DNA of 64,000 nucleotides from CAVTBX01 sp963733135. GTDB taxonomy: Bacteria; Actinomycetota; Thermoleophilia; Gaiellales; Gaiellaceae. The notes under the pieces were generated by a model. It was not told where the DNA came from. It worked only from the letters and a program-made list of their open reading frames with translations, and searched no databases. The stretch spans positions 186,001 to 250,000 of the forward strand of contig CAVTBX010000008.1 of the NCBI GenBank assembly GCA_963733135.1, given 5' to 3'. Positions 41,733 to 50,029 of the stretch are shown piece by piece. Position 1 is the first letter of the stretch. Every line of letters starts with the position of its first letter. Position numbers and translations under genes: made by a program.

Positions 41733-43211
41733 GTGATGATGCCGCCCGTGGGAACGGAGCGACGCACTCTCCTCCTCGCCGCAGTCGTGGTTGCCGCCGT
41801 TGCAATCGCGGTGAGAGGGCCCGGCGCCGTCGCGTACGACCTTTGGCAGGACGAGGTCGCCTCGGCCCGGATCCTCATCGAGCCCACCCCCTGGGACGCG
41901 GTCGGCCGGGTCGCCGACACGGAGTCGACGCCGCCGACCTGGTACCTCGCCGGCTGGCTCCTCCACTGGATTGGTGTCCCGGTTGAAGGCGTCCGCTGGC
42001 TATCAGTCCTCTGCGGTGCAGCAGCGGCCGGGCTGACGATGGTCTTCGCCCGCCGTTTCCTGTCGCTCCCGGCCGCGATCCTGGCGGGGACGACCGTCGC
42101 GCTCGCCTGGCAGCTCGTCGCCCGAGGCCACGAGCTGCGCGCGTACTCCCTCTACCTCCTCGTGTGCGTGGCCTTCGCCCTCCTCCTGGACGCGGCCGTC
42201 CGGCAGCCCTCGCGCGGACGGCTGGTGAGCCTGGCCGCCGTTACAGCGCTCGGCCTCCTGACGCACTACTTCTTCGCGCTTGCCGTCCTCACGGGCCTTC
42301 TCTGGCTCGTCGTCCCCCGACTTAGCAACAGTCTGTTACAAGGGGTTCGAGGGCGGGTGGGTGTGGCGCTGGGGGTGGGTTTGGTCCCGCTGCTGGCCTG
42401 GCTGCCGGGGTTCGTCCAGCAGGTGGAGAACGGGCGCTACTCGTGGGTCGCTGGCTTCGACGCCCTGAAGGCTGCCGCCGTTTACTCGACGTACTTCTGG
42501 AACGCGGACGCGCTTTACGTGGAGGCCGACGACGTGACGATCGAGCCGCTCGCCGCGGTCGGTCGGCTGGTGATCCTCGCGGTCATCCTCGCCGGTGCGG
42601 TAGTGCTGTGGCGACTCGGAGCCGAGGCCCGCTTGACCGCTCTCCTGGCCACGGTTCCCGTGGGCGCGACGACGCTTCTCTGGCTGGCCGGCGGGTCGGT
42701 CTTCACGACGCGGAACCTCATCTGCTCTGCGCCGTTCGCGGCCATCGCGATCGCGGCGGCCGTCGACGCCCTTCCTCGGCCGGCCGCCCTTGCCGCCGGG
42801 GGAGCCGCGCTCGGCCTCCTGGGGTTCGGCCTCGTCCAGGAACGGACGCTCAGGCCGCCGGATTACGAGAGCGCCGCGGATCGACTCCATGCGGCGGGCC
42901 TCCGACCCGGAGATGCCGTCTACGTGATCGGCGGGGCCCACCACCTCTCGTTCCTCGGCGACTCCTATGCACTCCGTTCCCCGATCGGCTGGTACCTGCC
43001 TGGACACCCGCGGCTCCTGCCAATCGACCAGCCGGATTGCCGCACGGCGCTGACCGTGGACGGGCGGGCGCGGCCGGTCGGAGTCGAGCGCGTGAGCTGC
43101 GCGGAGCTACCGCCGGGCGGCTACTGGTTCAGGAGCACGCCCGACCAGGGAGGGCAATCCTCGCCGAGGCTCCGAAGGGAGCCGCACACCACCCACAGAG
43201 TCGTCGTGTAG
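41733..43211 (+). CDS. GT-C/ArnT-like membrane glycosyltransferase
   Basis: A 492-residue protein with ten or more helices. YDLWQDEVASARILIE after helix 1 carries the Asp-Glu pair of GT-39/GT-83-like enzymes that use polyprenyl-phosphate sugars, and ELRAYSLYLLVCVAFALLLD follows as in that group. In-frame starts are GTG 41733, ATG 41736 and ATG 41739. A family-A palindromic repeat lies within the gene (PRLSNSLLQGVRG). The 3' end overlaps the convergent gene by 91 bases, and the C-terminal 30 residues (RLRREPHTTHRVVV) look unlike a domain end. Confidence 0.78.
   Translation: MMMPPVGTERRTLLLAAVVVAAVAIAVRGPGAVAYDLWQDEVASARILIEPTPWDAVGRVADTESTPPTWYLAGWLLHWIGVPVEGVRWLSVLCGAAAAGLTMVFARRFLSLPAAILAGTTVALAWQLVARGHELRAYSLYLLVCVAFALLLDAAVRQPSRGRLVSLAAVTALGLLTHYFFALAVLTGLLWLVVPRLSNSLLQGVRGRVGVALGVGLVPLLAWLPGFVQQVENGRYSWVAGFDALKAAAVYSTYFWNADALYVEADDVTIEPLAAVGRLVILAVILAGAVVLWRLGAEARLTALLATVPVGATTLLWLAGGSVFTTRNLICSAPFAAIAIAAAVDALPRPAALAAGGAALGLLGFGLVQERTLRPPDYESAADRLHAAGLRPGDAVYVIGGAHHLSFLGDSYALRSPIGWYLPGHPRLLPIDQPDCRTALTVDGRARPVGVERVSCAELPPGGYWFRSTPDQGGQSSPRLRREPHTTHRVVV
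42321..42343. repeat. palindromic element, family A, copy 3 (in glycosyltransferase gene)
   Basis: Left arm CTTAGCAACAG, centre T, right arm CTGTTACAAGG. It is read as LSNSLLQG in the host gene. The upstream flank CGTCCCCCGA matches that of copy 1 (CGTCCCCCCTA). Confidence 0.85.
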
Positions 43212-44836
43212 TACCAGCCGAGCTCACTGCGTTGCTGCCCCTCGGTCGCCGAGCGGGCCGACGAGAGGGCGTCATACACGGCCCAGAGCACGTCCTTGTC
43301 GCGGGGGAACGGCCCGATGCCCCGGATGAGAAGCCACTGGTCGAACCGGACGAACTCGAACCGGGAGCCGAGCATGCTCTCGAGTCGGGCTCGGTCGAGG
43401 AGGCTCGCGCCAAGGGGAACGGAGACGAAGACCTCCGGAACGGGTGGGTCGACTCGATCGAGGGCGCGAAGGAGCGTCTCGCGCTGGGCGTAGGGAAGCG
43501 CGTCAGCGTTCCGCGTCGCCGGCAACGCCGCCAGGTAGACCGCCGAGTACGGGTAGAGGGCGGCGCCCGGGTCGACGTTCTCCTCGAGCCAGGCCTTCGG
43601 GGCCGTCACCTCGCCAGGACTTCCGACCGCAGTCGAGGCAGGACCGCCGCCGAGGACGTCGTTGGTCCAGTCTCGCGGGTCGTGGATGCCGGCGAGCGGC
43701 GCCAGCACCACGACGGCAGCGAGCGCACCCAACGCTCCGGCCGCCGCCGGAGTGCCGAGGCCACGGACGGCACGGGCGACGCCGACTCCCACCAGACCTG
43801 CGAAGAGCGGGACCAGGAACGCGAGGTGCCGCGGAGAGAGACCGGGAGCGCTGCTCGTCCGGGCCAGGAGCAAGAGGAGCGGCGGTAGCGTGGCGGCGCC
43901 TAGCACGAGTGTGAGAAAGGCCCACTCGCGGCGCCTCGCCAGAGTCACGAAACCAACCCCGGCCAGCAGAGCCGCGACCACGAGCGTCCATCCTGTCCCG
44001 CCCGCCGTGGCCTGGAATGCACGTCCGACCTGCGTCCACGCATCACCGGGCGCCGCAACGCTGCCCTCCCCTTCGAGCCCGACCGAGAAGCGCCCGGCGA
44101 GGCGCAGGTCAGCGACGAGGAAGGGAACGAGCGCCAGACCGACGACGACGACCGGAAGCCCTGCCCGGAACGGCCGGCCGCGCCAGAGCCAGAGACCGAT
44201 TGCGGCCTCCACCACGACGAGGAAGATCCCATACGGATGCACGGCCGGGAGAAGCCAGGCGGCGAGCGCAGCGACTGTCGCGGACGACGTCGTGCGCTCC
44301 CGAAGCGCCCGGACGAAGAGATCGACGGCGAGGATCGAGACGAACACGTACAGCGCATACATCCGCCCGAACGAGCCGTAGACCCAGAGCAGCGACGAGG
44401 CCGAGACGACGAGCGCCGCCGCTCCACCGGCCACGTGTCCGCCGAGCCGCCGGCCTAGATCCCAGGCAAGCGGGATGGACGCAAGCGCGAACACGACCGA
44501 GAGCCAGCGAAGCGCATAGGGCGAGCCGTCGGGCGCAAGCGCGAGGTGGCCGAAAACGAAGTGGAGCGGCGCGCCTCCTCGCTCCCACCAGGCCGTGTAG
44601 AGGACCTCCCCGAACGGCCGCGCGGCGACGAGGCCGGCGACCGCTTCGTCTTCGAAGAGGGGCTTTCCGCGCACATCGCCGATGATTCGGACGGCCAGGA
44701 GGATGACGCCACCGAGCGCCGCCCCGAGCCCCAGGAGTGCGGCGGCCGAGAGCCTGCGAGCGCGGGCCGCGGTTGGTGGGGGAGCCTGCCTGGGGCCGGC
44801 CTCCCGCTCGAGCGGCCGCTCGAGCGTCTCGGTCAC
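43121..44836 (-). CDS. GT-C/ArnT-like membrane glycosyltransferase
   Basis: A 571-residue protein with about eleven helices. KPLFEDEAVAGLVAARPFGE after helix 1 holds the Asp-Glu pair of GT-C enzymes, and a second loop AWWERGGAPLHFVFGHLALA matches the H-x-F region. LWVYGSFGRMYALYVFVSIL follows. The GTG at 44836 overlaps the HMG-CoA lyase stop by four bases (GTGA), so the two are translated together, an odd pairing. The 3' end runs 91 bases into the convergent glycosyltransferase gene. Confidence 0.78.
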   Translation of the reverse strand: MTETLERPLEREAGPRQAPPPTAARARRLSAAALLGLGAALGGVILLAVRIIGDVRGKPLFEDEAVAGLVAARPFGEVLYTAWWERGGAPLHFVFGHLALAPDGSPYALRWLSVVFALASIPLAWDLGRRLGGHVAGGAAALVVSASSLLWVYGSFGRMYALYVFVSILAVDLFVRALRERTTSSATVAALAAWLLPAVHPYGIFLVVVEAAIGLWLWRGRPFRAGLPVVVVGLALVPFLVADLRLAGRFSVGLEGEGSVAAPGDAWTQVGRAFQATAGGTGWTLVVAALLAGVGFVTLARRREWAFLTLVLGAATLPPLLLLLARTSSAPGLSPRHLAFLVPLFAGLVGVGVARAVRGLGTPAAAGALGALAAVVVLAPLAGIHDPRDWTNDVLGGGPASTAVGSPGEVTAPKAWLEENVDPGAALYPYSAVYLAALPATRNADALPYAQRETLLRALDRVDPPVPEVFVSVPLGASLLDRARLESMLGSRFEFVRFDQWLLIRGIGPFPRDKDVLWAVYDALSSARSATEGQQRSELGWYYTTTLWVVCGSLRSLGEDCPPWSGVLLNQ

Positions 44837-45729
44837 AGCGCGGTCACAGCCGGAAAGCCTCCGGCTCGGTAGACCTGGCCGGGCAGCTCGCGGCCCAAGA
44901 CACCCTCGAGCCAGGCAGCGACCTCGATTAGCGCGTCCAGGTCGACTCCGGTGTCGACGCCCTCGCCTTCCAGGAGGTACACGAGGTCCTCTGTGGCGAT
45001 GTTGCCGGTCGCCCGCGGCGCGAAGGGGCACCCTCCCAACCCGCCGACGGAGGCGTCGAAGATCGTTGCGCCCGCCTGGAGCGCCGCGTAGGCGTTCGCA
45101 AAGCCGGTGCTGCGGGTGTTGTGGAGATGAACACCGACGGGACAGCCGAACTGCACGCTCTCGACGACGAGCCCGCGAACCTGGCGCGGCACGGCGACGC
45201 CGATCGTGTCCGCGAGCACGATCTCGTTCGCGCCCGCCGCCGCGAGACGCTCGACGAGCTCCAGCACCCGCTCGGGCGACACCCGGCCCTCGAAGGGGCA
45301 GCCGAACGCGACGCTCAGCGAGACGACGAACGGGATCCCGTCGGCGCGCGTACGCTCGGCGATACGCCCCGCAGCGGTAAGCGACTCCTCGACAGAAGCG
45401 TTCGCGTTGCGGCGATTGAAGCTGTCGGTGGCGCCGAACGAGAAGTGGGCCTCATCGAGCCCGGTCGCGGTGAGGCGGTCGTAGCCTCGCTCGTTCAGGA
45501 CGAGACCGGCATAGACGACGCCCTCGCGGCGATCGAGACTCTCGGCGACCTCCTCCGCACCCGCCATCTGCGGCACCCGTTCCGGATGGACGAAGCTGAC
45601 GGCCTCGATGCGCGGGAGCCCCGTTGCAGCGAGGCGGTCGACCAGCTCGGCGCGCACGCCCAGCTCGAGGGTCACAGCCTCGTTCTGGAGCCCGTCCCGG
45701 GGCCCCACCTCGCAGATCGTCACGTCCAC
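44833..45729 (-). CDS. hydroxymethylglutaryl-CoA lyase
   Basis: Splits HMG-CoA into acetoacetate and acetyl-CoA, the last step of leucine breakdown. The 298-residue TIM-barrel protein has ICEVGPRDGLQNEAVTLELG at the N-terminus (with the metal-binding Asp), VSFVHPERVPQMAGAEEV, VGVHLHNTRSTGFANAYAAL (His-x-His metal ligands) and GLGGCPFAPRATGNIATED with the catalytic cysteine. The GTG at 45729 begins VDVTICEVG, matching the family start. It starts 40 bases from the divergent dehydrogenase gene. Confidence 0.93.
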   Translation of the reverse strand: MDVTICEVGPRDGLQNEAVTLELGVRAELVDRLAATGLPRIEAVSFVHPERVPQMAGAEEVAESLDRREGVVYAGLVLNERGYDRLTATGLDEAHFSFGATDSFNRRNANASVEESLTAAGRIAERTRADGIPFVVSLSVAFGCPFEGRVSPERVLELVERLAAAGANEIVLADTIGVAVPRQVRGLVVESVQFGCPVGVHLHNTRSTGFANAYAALQAGATIFDASVGGLGGCPFAPRATGNIATEDLVYLLEGEGVDTGVDLDALIEVAAWLEGVLGRELPGQVYRAGGFPAVTAL

Positions 45730-45769
45730 GCGGCTCAGCGTACCCGGCTCCTCGCGGCAGGCCCGTGGC

Positions 45770-46750
45770 ATGATCCCGCGCGCCGTGGCCGTCCCAGCCT
45801 TCTCCCGCGCAGTCGTCGAGGCCGCCTGCGACCCGGCGGAGGCTGTCGAGGCCGTCCGCACGGCCTTCGTGGAGCACACTCGCGGCGTCTGGCAGATGCC
45901 CGCGAAGGTGTACATCGAGTCGGAGCTTGGGGACTTCCGCGCCATGCCCGCCGCCGGCGCCGGCTACGCAGTCCTGAAGTGGGTGACGTCCTTCCCCGAG
46001 AACCCGCCGCGCGGGCTCCCCACGGTGAGCGGGGTCGTGCTTCTCTCGGACGCCGAGACGGGCGAGCTTCGCGGGCTCTTCGACGCCGGCGCGGTGACCG
46101 CCCTACGCACAGGCGCCGCCGCAGTGCTCGCCGCCGATACGCTCGCCCGCCCGACCGTCGCTCCGGCCGCTGTCATCGGCTGCGGCGTAAACGGGCGCGC
46201 GGTCGCACGGACGTTCCTCTCCCGGGAGCGATCCGTGCTCCTCTGGGACGTGCGGCCGGATCAGGCCCGGCTCGTCGCCGACGAGCTCGGTGAAGGAGCT
46301 GAGGTTGGCGACGACCTCGCTCACGCTCTGGCCGCGGACATCGTCGTGACGGTGACTCCCGGCCGCGAGCCGCTCCTGAAGGACGGTGAGCTCCACGCGG
46401 GCCAGCACGTGAGCCTGATGGGCGCGGACGGGCCCGGCAAGGCGGAGATTACGGTCGAGGAGCTCCTGCGGGCGCGCGTCGTCTGCGACGAGTGGGGTCA
46501 GGCGAGCCACAACGGCGATCTGTCCCAGGCGGTCGAGTCGGGCCGGCTGGTGCGAGAGGACGTGGCCGAGCTCGGGCGCGTCCTTCTCGGCGAAGAGCCG
46601 GGGCGGAGCGACGAGCACGAGATCACCGTCTTCGACTCGACCGGCCTGGCTGTACAGGACCTCGCGATCGCCCGCACGGTCTACGAGCAGTGGCGCGAGA
46701 TGCCGGACGACCCTGTCTTCGCCGGAGTCGTCCCCCTCGAGCTGAGCTAG
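45770..46750 (+). CDS. ornithine cyclodeaminase / mu-crystallin family protein
   Basis: An NAD(P)-dependent protein of 326 residues in the family of ornithine cyclodeaminase, alanine dehydrogenase (archaeal) and ketimine reductase. It has VWQMPAKVYIESELGDFRAM near the N-terminus, LKWVTSFPENPPRGLPTVSG, the Rossmann motif AVIGCGVNGRAVARTFLS and SLMGADGPGKAEITVEELLR. The reaction cannot be assigned beyond the family; an amino- or imino-acid substrate is likely. The ATG at 45770 is clear of the HMG-CoA lyase gene; the stop overlaps the convergent rhodanese gene by four bases. Confidence 0.88.
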   Translation: MIPRAVAVPAFSRAVVEAACDPAEAVEAVRTAFVEHTRGVWQMPAKVYIESELGDFRAMPAAGAGYAVLKWVTSFPENPPRGLPTVSGVVLLSDAETGELRGLFDAGAVTALRTGAAAVLAADTLARPTVAPAAVIGCGVNGRAVARTFLSRERSVLLWDVRPDQARLVADELGEGAEVGDDLAHALAADIVVTVTPGREPLLKDGELHAGQHVSLMGADGPGKAEITVEELLRARVVCDEWGQASHNGDLSQAVESGRLVREDVAELGRVLLGEEPGRSDEHEITVFDSTGLAVQDLAIARTVYEQWREMPDDPVFAGVVPLELS

Positions 46751-47487
46751 CCCGTCTCGACTGGAAGGCCGCGGCTGCCCCAGTCGCTCCACGAGCCGGG
46801 GTAGAGCTTGGCGTCTGGCCGCCCGGCCTGAGCGAGCGCGAGCAGGTCGACGCACGCCGTGATCCCGGAGCCGCAGTAGACGACGATCTCGTCGGCTTCG
46901 AGAACCCCCGCCGGAAGCTCGACGTCCATGTACGGCACGTTGACCGCACCTGGGATGTGACCTGCCACGGGGTCGATCGGCTCGGTCTCACCGCGGTAGC
47001 GTTCGGGAGCTCGGGCGTCTACGACCGCGAGCCCAGGCTCGTCGAGCCGCTGCTCGAGCTCCTCGGCGCCGACCGTATCGCCCTCACGGGGCCGTGCCTC
47101 GAACCGCGCCGACTCGACCTTCTCCTCACCGGAAGCGTGCGGGCCGAGCCAGGACGCGAGGCCGCCATCGAGGACCGCGACGTGAGCGTGGCCGAAGTGC
47201 CGCAGGAGCCACCAGAGGCGAGCCGCGCCCCCGTCCATCCCTCCGTCGTAGGCGACCACGAAGACGCCTGAGCCGATGCCGGCGCCTGAAGCAGCCGTCG
47301 CGAAGGCCTCAGTCTCCGGAAGTGGATGGCGGCCACCCGGCCGTGCGGGAGGAGACGAGAGCTCTGCCTCGACATCCAGGAAGCTCGCGCCGGGAATGTG
47401 GCCCTCGAGGTAGAGCTCGCGGCCTCGGCCCGGCTTGCCGAGCTCCCAGCGGCAGTCGACGAACCGGTACTCCATGCCGCCGGGCAT
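46747..47487 (-). CDS. thiosulfate/3-mercaptopyruvate sulfurtransferase (tandem rhodanese)
   Basis: Transfers sulfane sulfur from thiosulfate or mercaptopyruvate to an acceptor. The 246-residue protein has two rhodanese domains: the first, inactive one with GHIPGASFLDVEAELSSPPA and VVAYDGGMDGGAARLWWLLR; the second with GHIPGAVNVPYMDVE and the active-site loop VYCGSGITACV (Cys as catalytic residue, about position 210). The C-terminus YPGSWSDWGSRGLPVETG is typical of this group. Its upstream region holds the family-B repeat E1. Confidence 0.92.
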   Translation of the reverse strand: MPGGMEYRFVDCRWELGKPGRGRELYLEGHIPGASFLDVEAELSSPPARPGGRHPLPETEAFATAASGAGIGSGVFVVAYDGGMDGGAARLWWLLRHFGHAHVAVLDGGLASWLGPHASGEEKVESARFEARPREGDTVGAEELEQRLDEPGLAVVDARAPERYRGETEPIDPVAGHIPGAVNVPYMDVELPAGVLEADEIVVYCGSGITACVDLLALAQAGRPDAKLYPGSWSDWGSRGLPVETG

Positions 47488-47502
47488 GATGCCTGCCGCG
47501 CG

Positions 47503-47667
47503 AGAGGGTTGATGTGAAGTTGGCGCGCCGTGGGGGCGCCTCAGACCAAGTCAGGGCGTTTCGGCGTCCGCGGCGCGGGCCGGTGGCCCGTGCAAGGGCG
47601 ACGGGACGTCCTGACGCCGCGTCTGAGGCGGCATCCGCGGCTCCGTCCGATTTCACATCAAGCCTCT
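47503..47667. repeat. family-B palindromic element E1 (165 bp)
   Basis: Left end AGAGGGTTGATGTGAA (47503-47518) is complementary, with one mismatch, to the right end at 47652-47667. The interior is self-complementary in blocks: GCGCCTCAGAC with GTCTGAGGCGG, TCAGGGCGT with ACGTCCTGA, and a central GCGCGGGCC / GGCCCGTGC hairpin. It fills the space between the rhodanese start and the next gene's stop. The TAG stop of the downstream propeller gene (47666-47668) overlaps its last two bases. Confidence 0.8.
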
Positions 47668-48844
47668 AGCCGCCTGCGAGCCGAAAGATCTCCCCGTCGA
47701 GGGACACGAGGTAGAGCTCACCTGCCGCGTCTTCGCCGAACGAGGAGAGCGACGCGACCTCGAACGGCTCCTCGCGCACGGAGCGGGTACGCGGCCCGAG
47801 GCTCCACACGCGGCCGGAGCAGTAGTCGCCGAAGAAGTAGCGACCGACCGCCGCTGTGACCTCCTCGCCCTGGTAGACGTAGCCGCCGGTGACCGAGCAT
47901 CCGTCGTCGTGGCTGTAGACGGCGACCGGCTCGACGAGCTCGCCCCTCGGGTTCGGCTCCTTGTCCTCATACGGTTCGCGGCCCTCGAAGGCGTCCCAGC
48001 CGAAGTTGACGAGCTCGCCCAAACGGTCGGCCGGAAGCCGGTCGATCTCCTCGAACGCGCTCTGGCCGACGTCGCCGATCCAGAGGTCACCGGTCGCGCG
48101 GTCGAAAGAGAAGCGCCACGGGTTCCGGAGCCCGTAGGCCACCGTCTCGACCTCCGGCTCTGAGGCGTCGACGTCGATCGCGAGCAGCTTGCCGAGCGGC
48201 TCGGAGAGATTCTGTGCGCGGTTCTCAGGGTCGCCGCCGGAGCCGCCGTCTCCGAGGCCGATCCAGAGCCGCCCGTCCGGCGCGAAGGCGAGCTGGCCGC
48301 CGTTGTGGTTCGAGTACGGCTGGTCGGCCGAGAAGACGACGCGCGCCGACGTCTCGTCGACGGCCCGGCCTTCTTCGCCCGCCCGGTACTCGACGACGCG
48401 GGTGTCCCCGTCGAGGTTCGTGTAGTGGACGTAGAGGAGCCTGTTCTCCTCGTACTCGGGATGGAACGCCAATCCGAGGAGGCCCTGCTCACCTCCGGCG
48501 ACGATCTCGTCTGAGACGTCGAGGAAGCGTGCCCCATGGACCTGGCCCTCCTCAACGACCGCGACGCGACCGACCTGCTCGACGACGTAGAGACGGCCGG
48601 GCTCGCCGGGCGCCCAGGTGAGCGCGACCGGTGCCTCGAGCCCGCTCACGTCCTTCCGGAGCCGAAGCGGCCCGGGCTCCTCCTCTTCTTCGCTCCCGGA
48701 CTCGGTTTCGGTGCTGATGGCCGGCTGCGTCTCCTCGACAGTCGTGCCTGTGCCCGGAGCTACAGCTTCATCGTCGTCGTCTCCGGCACATCCCGCCAGG
48801 ACGAGAACGGAGCAGATGACGGCGACGGCGAGAGAAAGGCGCAT
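47666..48844 (-). CDS. PQQ-type sugar dehydrogenase-like lipoprotein (YliI/Asd-like)
   Basis: A 392-residue exported six-bladed propeller of the soluble glucose/sorbosone dehydrogenase family. The signal ends in lipobox VLVLAGC, and an acidic linker follows. EEGQVHGARFLDVSDEIVAG, LLGLAFHPEYEENRLLYVHY, HNGGQLAFAPDGRLWIGLGD and GLRNPWRFSFDRATGDLWIG are the family blocks; YSHDDGCSVTGGYVYQGEEV follows. PQQ and calcium use is inferred from the family. The ATG at 48844 gives the clean signal. It sits beside a paralogue. Confidence 0.88.
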   Translation of the reverse strand: MRLSLAVAVICSVLVLAGCAGDDDDEAVAPGTGTTVEETQPAISTETESGSEEEEEPGPLRLRKDVSGLEAPVALTWAPGEPGRLYVVEQVGRVAVVEEGQVHGARFLDVSDEIVAGGEQGLLGLAFHPEYEENRLLYVHYTNLDGDTRVVEYRAGEEGRAVDETSARVVFSADQPYSNHNGGQLAFAPDGRLWIGLGDGGSGGDPENRAQNLSEPLGKLLAIDVDASEPEVETVAYGLRNPWRFSFDRATGDLWIGDVGQSAFEEIDRLPADRLGELVNFGWDAFEGREPYEDKEPNPRGELVEPVAVYSHDDGCSVTGGYVYQGEEVTAAVGRYFFGDYCSGRVWSLGPRTRSVREEPFEVASLSSFGEDAAGELYLVSLDGEIFRLAGG

Positions 48845-48902
48845 GGCTCCACCGTACGTACGCCGCACGGCGCCGCGTGGTTCCTACTCGCCGAGCTAGA
48901 GG

Positions 48903-49973
48903 CTAGTCCCGCGCGACCCGGTAGACAGTGCCGCTATGCGAGAGCGCGAGGAGCGCCCCGCCTGGAGCCAGGCCGAAGGACGAGAGGTTGCCCGGCACCG
49001 TGAACGACTCACGACGGAAGCCGGACTTCCGGCCGCCGGCGTAGCGGAAGCTCCAGACCTCGCCCGTGCAGTAGTCACCGTAGAAGTAGCGGCCCGCACC
49101 GGGCCGGTCGCCTCGGACCATGAACCCGCCCGTCACCGAGCAGCGGCCGCCCGAGTGGGAGTACTCGCGGATCGGGCGTACGTAGCGACCGGGCCCGAGC
49201 GGGTTGCCGGAGACTCGATGCCGGCCCTCGAAGCGGTTCCAGCCGTAGTTCTCGAGCCCGTCGCGACCGGGCCGGAAGACGTCGATCTCCTCCCACCTGC
49301 TCTGCCCGACGTCGGCGATGAAGAGGCGGCCCGTCTTCCGGTCGACGGAGAAGCGCCAGGGATTCCGAAGCCCGGCCGCGACGATCTTGGGGTTGGCCCT
49401 CGGATCGTTCACGTTGATGCGAAGCAGCTTCCCGAGCTTGCTGTCGAGGTCACGCGCTCTGTCGCCTCCTGATCCCCCGTCTCCGACGGAGGCGTAGAGC
49501 CGGCCGTCGTTTCCGAACGCGAGCTGGCCCCCGTTGTGGTTCAAGTGAACCGGATGCCGGACACGGATCCAGACCTTGCGGGTGGACTCGAGCGCCCGCG
49601 TGCCACGGTCGTTCGCCCTGAAGCCGACGACTCGAATGTTGCTCTCGTTGTTGACGTAGTAGACGAAGAACCGCCGGTTCTCCTGCCAGCCCGGGTGGAA
49701 GGCGATCGAGAGAAGACCTTCCTCGCCGCCCGTCGTTCGTACCTCGTCGGCGATGCTGAGGAAGCGGCTCCTCCCGCCGTCGTGGACGCGCGTGACGTAG
49801 CCGGCCTGGCTGACGACGAAGAGGTCGTTCGGATTTCCGGGCGCCCCGGTCGCGTACGTCGGCCTCGTGAATCCGCCCGTCACACGAACGAGGTCGAGCG
49901 CCGAGGCGCTCTCGGCGAACGCCGAAGCAGCGGCTGCCAGGGCGGCGAGCCAAACGATGAGAACACGGCGCAT
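48903..49973 (-). CDS. PQQ-type sugar dehydrogenase-like secreted protein
   Basis: A 356-residue paralogue of the neighbouring gene, with a cleavable signal peptide (MRRVLIVWLAALAAAASAFA) instead of a lipobox. It shares GLLSIAFHPGWQENRRFFVY, LNHNGGQLAFGNDGRLYASV, GLRNPWRFSVDRKTGRLFIA and YSHSGGRCSVTGGFMVRGDR. The internal ATG at 49973 is preferred over an upstream GTG. The two genes lie in tandem 58 bases apart; their protein sequences differ enough to suggest an old duplication with one membrane-anchored and one free form. Confidence 0.88.
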   Translation of the reverse strand: MRRVLIVWLAALAAAASAFAESASALDLVRVTGGFTRPTYATGAPGNPNDLFVVSQAGYVTRVHDGGRSRFLSIADEVRTTGGEEGLLSIAFHPGWQENRRFFVYYVNNESNIRVVGFRANDRGTRALESTRKVWIRVRHPVHLNHNGGQLAFGNDGRLYASVGDGGSGGDRARDLDSKLGKLLRINVNDPRANPKIVAAGLRNPWRFSVDRKTGRLFIADVGQSRWEEIDVFRPGRDGLENYGWNRFEGRHRVSGNPLGPGRYVRPIREYSHSGGRCSVTGGFMVRGDRPGAGRYFYGDYCTGEVWSFRYAGGRKSGFRRESFTVPGNLSSFGLAPGGALLALSHSGTVYRVARD

Positions 49974-50029
49974 CGACACGAACCTGAGCAACCTCTCCCC
50001 TCTCCTCGACCCCATCCGGGGATGAGGGG

